Assembly: GCA_964389025.1 (NCBI GenBank)
Contig: CAYMCQ010000030.1
Coordinates: 1 to 41,441, forward strand
Source: CAYMCQ01 sp964389025
GTDB lineage: Bacteria > Verrucomicrobiota > Verrucomicrobiia > Limisphaerales > CAYMCQ01
Length of the DNA stretch: 41,441 nt
Direction: 5' to 3'
Shown one piece after another: positions 37,517 to 41,441 of this stretch. The notes under the pieces are model-generated. The model did not search any database and was not told the DNA's origin. It saw only the letters and a program-made list of their open reading frames with translations. Position 1 is the stretch's first letter; every line of letters begins with the position of its first letter. A program made the position numbers and the translations under genes.

Positions 37517-38817
37517 TTGGCAAGGTTTGGTTTGGCCGCTTGCACGTCGGCGGGGTTCACTAGGAACTCAAACGACAACGGACGATTGACAATGACTTCG
37601 AGAGAAACGGTCTTTGTTTCAGGCACATTGAATGTTCGCTTATAGATGCGTCCGCCTTTCGATGTGCCATCGTAGCCACCGCTCTCATGAAATTTGATCT
37701 CGTTGCCGTGCTTGTCGCGAAGCCGCAGCCAAATGTCGTCGTCGGACTGCGCGTTTTTTGCTTCGACAAGGACGAATGGAAGGAGGCTTCCCCAGGTTTC
37801 AATCGTCGTTTTTCCATCCGATGTGATTCCGTGGCCGGCGAAAAGATTTGTGGACATGCCGCGGCTGACTCCATTCGTGATGTAAAGCGTTCCCGCTCCA
37901 CCGATCATGTGAATGGTCAGGTTCACTCCGCTGCAAACGGCGCTTTGGTCAACCCCAACAAATTCTCCTGTCACAGGCACGCTGAGGTTTGTCACAGTCA
38001 TACGTTCGCTCTCGGCAAAATCCTGCGGACGCTCACGAAAAACTTGCGCGCACATTTTCCATGCAGGCTCAACGCGGGCGAGCCATTGCCCGTCATTGCC
38101 GCTGGCATCTTGAAAAGTCGTGTGGCGAACCGTCGCTTTTTCCCATGACGGGTTTGACGCTAAGAGATCCCATTTTGCCTTTATGGAATGCCACGAGTCG
38201 TTGCCGCTCTCATGCAATGATTGAAGCGTGAGCGCAACCGGGCCGTTTGTTTTCGTTTGCGGCAAAACTTGCGGCTGCCAGGCTGCGAATGGTCCATGAA
38301 CTGGATTGGGAACTTGAAACGTTCCCAACACGACGCCGTTTTGATCCAGGAACTCGAATCGGAAATTTTTCTGCCGTCGCGGATAAGCGCGCAATGTCAG
38401 GCCATAAATTATTCCCGGGCCGGCACTGCCAAAACTGCAATAACCTCCGTCGCGCTGATAAACGAAACCGCTTCCGTCCAGCGTTCGGTAGCCGTCCCAC
38501 GGCGTCGAGCCGCCAATCGCGGACGCTCCGCTGCTCGTCCGAAAATAAACGGTGATGCTGTTGGTTCCGCTGCTGCATGCGCCGCTGGAGGCCGCAGGAA
38601 GCCATCTGGTCATTCTCGGCGGCAAAATTTTTCTCAAAAATCTGTGCCAGTGTTTTTCTGTTGTGAACGTTGCCCCGCCCACAGCCGTGCCCAAAAGTTC
38701 GATGCGTGCGCCATTCGCGAGCGTAATGACCTTTGTATCTTCGTTGCGGAGCATCAGGATTGTTGCGATTGCCGCAACGACGACGAGTGTCAGAAAGATT
38801 AATGTCACGCGCTGCAT
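37513..38817 (-). CDS. exported or membrane-anchored protein of unknown function in GH88 operon
   Basis: The roughly 434-residue protein is not recognised. It starts with a membrane helix or signal (VTLIFLTLVVVAAIATILML), followed by beta-rich sequence with many aromatic and glycine residues (GGSTPWDGYRTLDGSGFVYQ, GGYDGTSKGGRIYKRTFNVP). This could be a carbohydrate-binding or structural domain. Start at ATG 38817 (codon 16 of a longer frame open from GTG 38862, which would overlap the GH88 gene). Its stop overlaps the OYE start by 4 nt. Operon position implies a role alongside GH88. Confidence 0.62.
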   Translation of the reverse strand: MQRVTLIFLTLVVVAAIATILMLRNEDTKVITLANGARIELLGTAVGGATFTTEKHWHRFLRKILPPRMTRWLPAASSGACSSGTNSITVYFRTSSGASAIGGSTPWDGYRTLDGSGFVYQRDGGYCSFGSAGPGIIYGLTLRAYPRRQKNFRFEFLDQNGVVLGTFQVPNPVHGPFAAWQPQVLPQTKTNGPVALTLQSLHESGNDSWHSIKAKWDLLASNPSWEKATVRHTTFQDASGNDGQWLARVEPAWKMCAQVFRERPQDFAESERMTVTNLSVPVTGEFVGVDQSAVCSGVNLTIHMIGGAGTLYITNGVSRGMSTNLFAGHGITSDGKTTIETWGSLLPFVLVEAKNAQSDDDIWLRLRDKHGNEIKFHESGGYDGTSKGGRIYKRTFNVPETKTVSLEVIVNRPLSFEFLVNPADVQAAKPNLAK

Positions 38818-38839
38818 CGGAAAAAATATCTTGGCCTGC

Positions 38840-40210
38840 TCACTTTGAACCCGCGACAGCACTGAAGAAAGTCAAATACGGCTCGCCGCACGCCTCGCGC
38901 AACAGCATCAGCCCCAGTTCAAGAGCGTGATAATCGCCCCACATCGAGCTTTCGCCGTTCGGAACTTTTTGGCCGGGTGCGATGTAGTCCCAGCCGTTTG
39001 GACGATGATAAACGGAATGCAGAATCAAACCTTGATGCGATGACTTCGTGGAAAGATATGGCTCGTCAAAAAGTGTTTTCACCACCGTCAATCCAGCCTG
39101 GCGATAACGCGCCCCATTTTTTCTGTCGCTCTTTGCGCTTAAATAATTTCCAAGCCGCAACAAACCCTGCGCCGCAATCGCTGCCGCAGATGAATCCACC
39201 GGCTCGAATTTATTGAACGGATTCGATGGTTTGCTCAAATAATTTCCGAGCCGACGCAAATTCGGTGCGCCTGTGTCCCACATCGGAATGCCGTCGGTGC
39301 AGGAATTTTCAACGTAGAAATCCGCCGTGGCTTTAGCGGCTTTGAGAAATTCTTTTTGAACTCCGGCATTTCTCAAACTGGAGAAAAATTCCAATTGCTC
39401 GGCGAATCCCATAACTGCCCACGCCAATCCTCGCGTCCACGTAGTAAAGGGCGAATAGCCCTGCTGCGAGTTCGGACAACGATAACTTCCATCCTTCACG
39501 TTGAAAACAGCTTCGTGCGCCGTGCGCCCGCGAGCATCGTAAGAGTCGCGTCCTTCGCCGAAATAAATGTTGTAGCGCGCCGTGTTGCTCGCGTGCTCAA
39601 CAAGCCGCTTCAACAAAGAAATTTTTTCGTCGCGTTCGCCCATGAGCACGTGGCCAAGCTGATGCGCGACGGCCAGCGAGCGCAACGAACGCATCGTGTC
39701 CACGAAAAGCGAGTGCGGGCCGTTGAAGGAATAAATGTAGCCGGAGCCGTCAGCGGTCTTCGTCCATCTTGCGGCCTGAACTGCGCCGGAGATTTTCAAC
39801 GCCAGTTCGTAAAAATCTTTTTCGCGCTCGTTGAACGGGATTTTCCCTTCGCGCATCAGCCGCAGCAAATTTCCGTAGGTCGAGATGTTGTTGAAACCGT
39901 GGTCGTGGACGCCGATGTGCGAGACGTGTGTGGCCATCAGTTTGATGGTCTTGCTGCGCCCGATCTCCAGAAATTTTTTGTCGCCGGTCGCGTCGAATTG
40001 CAGCAACGCGGAGCCGAATTGAAATCCCTGCGTCCATTCCGTCCAGCCGCGCGAGGTGTATTTGCCCTTGACCGTGAAGACCGGCGTGCCGTTCTCCGGC
40101 TTCCACGATTTTTCAATGGCGAGAATTTTTTCGCCGGACAGGTCGAACAGCCGCTCAATTTTCGGCAGCAGCTTTTTCGCGGTCAGTTGGTTGTCAATTT
40201 TGATCGGCAT
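38840..40210 (-). CDS. glycoside hydrolase family 88, unsaturated glucuronyl hydrolase-like
   Basis: The 456-residue protein has an (alpha/alpha)6 barrel of GH88, which hydrates unsaturated uronic acids released by polysaccharide lyases. Likely catalytic aspartates are D103 (VHDHGFNN) and D171 (FVDTMRS), as in UGL enzymes. CTDGIPMWDTGAP and DSSAAAIAAQGLLRLG are also family marks. There is no signal peptide, so it acts on imported disaccharides in the cytoplasm. It follows the SDR gene by 27 nt, with a half palindrome (40218-40241) in between, and precedes the unknown gene by 22 nt. Confidence 0.92.
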   Translation of the reverse strand: MPIKIDNQLTAKKLLPKIERLFDLSGEKILAIEKSWKPENGTPVFTVKGKYTSRGWTEWTQGFQFGSALLQFDATGDKKFLEIGRSKTIKLMATHVSHIGVHDHGFNNISTYGNLLRLMREGKIPFNEREKDFYELALKISGAVQAARWTKTADGSGYIYSFNGPHSLFVDTMRSLRSLAVAHQLGHVLMGERDEKISLLKRLVEHASNTARYNIYFGEGRDSYDARGRTAHEAVFNVKDGSYRCPNSQQGYSPFTTWTRGLAWAVMGFAEQLEFFSSLRNAGVQKEFLKAAKATADFYVENSCTDGIPMWDTGAPNLRRLGNYLSKPSNPFNKFEPVDSSAAAIAAQGLLRLGNYLSAKSDRKNGARYRQAGLTVVKTLFDEPYLSTKSSHQGLILHSVYHRPNGWDYIAPGQKVPNGESSMWGDYHALELGLMLLREACGEPYLTFFSAVAGSK

Positions 40211-40217
40211 TTAGTTA

Positions 40218-40241
40218 GAGCCTTCTTACGTCGGCTGCTAC
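40218..40241. repeat. half palindrome, family GTAGCAGCCGA (copy 3)
   Basis: The right arm only (GAGCC...CGGCTGCTAC) is present. On the minus strand its TAG at 40240-40238 is the stop codon of the SDR gene, as for the amidohydrolase at 143. Confidence 0.85.
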
Positions 40242-41011
40242 AAGCGGCGAAGGTGAAACCCTCCGTCCACATTGATGACCTCGCCCGTGCTGAACGGCAG
40301 CAAATCCTGCGCGATGGCTGCAACAGCTTTGCCCACGTCCTCAGGTTTTCCCCAGCGCGCAATCGGCGCCAGGCCCTCTCTGATCAGCTTGTCGTATTTT
40401 CCCGTCACGGCAATTGTCATGTCCGTCGCGATGACTCCGGGACGGATTTCATAAACGTTGATTCCGTGCGCGGCAAGCCGCGCGGCGAAAAGCGGCGTGA
40501 GCATCGAGAGCGCGGCTTTGGAAACGCAATAATCGCCACGATTCACGGAGGCGGTGTAGGCGCTGATGGATGAGATCGTGACGATTTTTCCGGCAGCGTT
40601 TTGCCCGATCATCCATTTGGCGGCGAGTTGCGTCAGGAAATACGGGCCTTTGACGTTGATGGCGATAAGCCGGTCAAAACTTTCCTCGCTCGCGTCCAAA
40701 ATGTCGGCGCGCACATCGGGCGCGACGCCGGCGTTGTTCACCAGCAAATCGAGCCTGTTGAAATTCTTTTTCGTGAACTGAATGAGTTTTTTCCGATCAG
40801 CAGATTTTGCGATGTCTGCCCGGCAAATCTTCGTGCGGATTTCTTTTCCTTCAGCCTTGGCCTGTCCGACACAATCTGCCGCCGTTTGTTTTGCCGCGGT
40901 GACATTGCAGGCGTAATTGATGATGAGATCGAAACCAATTTTTGCCAGTTCGAGCGCGATGCCCCGGCCAATGCCGCGGGAAGCGCCGGTGATGAGTGCG
41001 ACCTGATTCAT
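40238..41011 (-). CDS. short-chain dehydrogenase/reductase (3-ketoacyl-ACP reductase type)
   Basis: The 257-residue protein is a classical SDR: T8-G-A-S-R-G-I-G nucleotide loop, N-N-A-G, catalytic serine in SSISAY, and Y-C-V-S-K with catalytic Tyr and Lys. The end GEVINVDGGFHL is typical. Many SDRs near GH88 genes reduce or oxidise keto-sugars rather than fatty acyl groups, which fits this operon. ATG 41011 matches the family start; the open frame beyond it to 41122 has no family support. The last residues, LRRL, and the stop lie at the edge of the half palindrome. Confidence 0.9.
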   Translation of the reverse strand: MNQVALITGASRGIGRGIALELAKIGFDLIINYACNVTAAKQTAADCVGQAKAEGKEIRTKICRADIAKSADRKKLIQFTKKNFNRLDLLVNNAGVAPDVRADILDASEESFDRLIAINVKGPYFLTQLAAKWMIGQNAAGKIVTISSISAYTASVNRGDYCVSKAALSMLTPLFAARLAAHGINVYEIRPGVIATDMTIAVTGKYDKLIREGLAPIARWGKPEDVGKAVAAIAQDLLPFSTGEVINVDGGFHLRRL

Positions 41012-41358
41012 TTTATCGGATGGGTTACGATAAAAAAGCCGCTGCGCAATGCAACTCACCATTTGTTTCAATCCGAGAACAGTGGCGCAGCCTTCCGGTT
41101 TGCAAGTTGTGTTGCGCCACAAGAGCGTCCGACTTGCAGGCAGGCAAGACGCAGGCGGGCAATGTCTCGTTTACGCACAAAAATCGGCAATACCTTGGAC
41201 ATCTTCCTGTCAGCAGGAGGCGAATATCGGCGGGATGGGTGATTCCAGCGACGAATGGGATTTTTTCGGGGACAGATTTGAGGAAATCCGTCTGGCATCA
41301 CGAGTGCTAAAGGCATGTCGCGGTTTGTGGCAGGCAATCAGTGAACAAACGCAGCACT
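41012..41358. other. non-coding stretch upstream of the SDR gene
   Basis: No gene is supported in these 347 bases; small open frames on both strands lack family features. Imperfect inverted segments GTGGCGCAG (41081-41089) and TTGCGCCAC (41112-41120) suggest another repeat of the REP type. The SDR operon promoter should be here, but no convincing -35/-10 pair was found. Confidence 0.4.
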
Positions 41359-41441
41359 CATGAATAAACCCGCCTGCCATGCTGTTCACGCCGCAAACAG
41401 AAAGACAAAACAAATGAAAGTCACAACCTCACGCAAGTCCG
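41359..41441 (+). CDS. possible 5' end of a gene cut by the window edge
   Basis: An open frame begins at ATG 41359 or ATG 41414 (MKVTTSRKS) and runs to the edge. The stretch is too short to assign, and no strong ribosome site is seen. Confidence 0.2.

Noticed and set aside
39356..40573. 405-codon plus-strand open frame opposite GH88 and SDR
   Set aside because: It spans two real genes on the other strand and shows no domain.
41210..41413. 67-codon minus-strand open frame near the right edge
   Set aside because: No ribosome site, no family, and cysteine-rich random-looking composition.

Overview
The window looks like chromosome from a Verrucomicrobiota bacterium, probably the Pedosphaera/Limisphaera side. 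This is an inference from gene content: a DUF1501 + DUF1549/DUF1553 + cytochrome/WD40 operon, a Tat-exported Gfo/Idh oxidoreductase, a secreted formylglycine-type domain protein, a GH88 operon, and a very high density of palindromic intergenic repeats of many families. No plasmid, phage or transposase gene is recognisable; most genes are housekeeping or catabolic.

Layout. 1-4.3 kb: amidohydrolase, hibernation factor (hpf), an orphan ParA-type ATPase and an exported PQQ-type beta-propeller protein. 4.3-10.5 kb: a flavin reductase and a lipoprotein, then a glycine-cleavage/lipoate block (gcvT, gcvH, glutaredoxin, lipA) broken up by a PIN-type toxin-antitoxin pair, a UDG-like gene, a hicBA pair and a large palindrome. 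10.5-15.9 kb: membrane-anchored GNAT, ApbE, Gfo/Idh and formylglycine-type genes on the minus strand, and a hypothetical membrane protein on the plus strand. 16-19.1 kb: M20 peptidase, a VapBC-like pair, maf, tRNA-Val and tRNA-Arg. 19.1-25.7 kb: argC-nucleotidyltransferase-argJ, rplM-rpsI, lspA, an RluD-type pseudouridine synthase and an exported FKBP. 25.7-33.5 kb: a four-gene overlapping minus-strand operon (DUF1501, DUF1549/1553, cytochrome-WD40, PPC-like). 33.7-36 kb: M29-like peptidase coupled to an OvoA-type methyltransferase, and a small membrane protein. 36-41 kb: an SDR-GH88-unknown-OYE operon.

Three patterns stand out. (1) Heptamer inverted repeats (CACCAAA)n...(TTTGGTG)n sit at starts of exported-protein genes and are translated as their signal peptides. 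Because the unit is 7 nt, every frame reads the same heptapeptides (basic/polar HQTPNTK, then hydrophobic FGVWCLV), so the element can encode a signal peptide in any frame and in both orientations. (2) Three insertions (PIN toxin-antitoxin pair, hicBA, a 201-bp palindrome) are each preceded by a truncated copy of the 5' end of the gene that lies intact downstream (gcvT or glutaredoxin). This suggests a common insertion mechanism that spares the target gene. (3) Palindromic repeats supply C-termini and stop codons of several genes, and one is inserted in frame inside argJ as exactly 23 codons.
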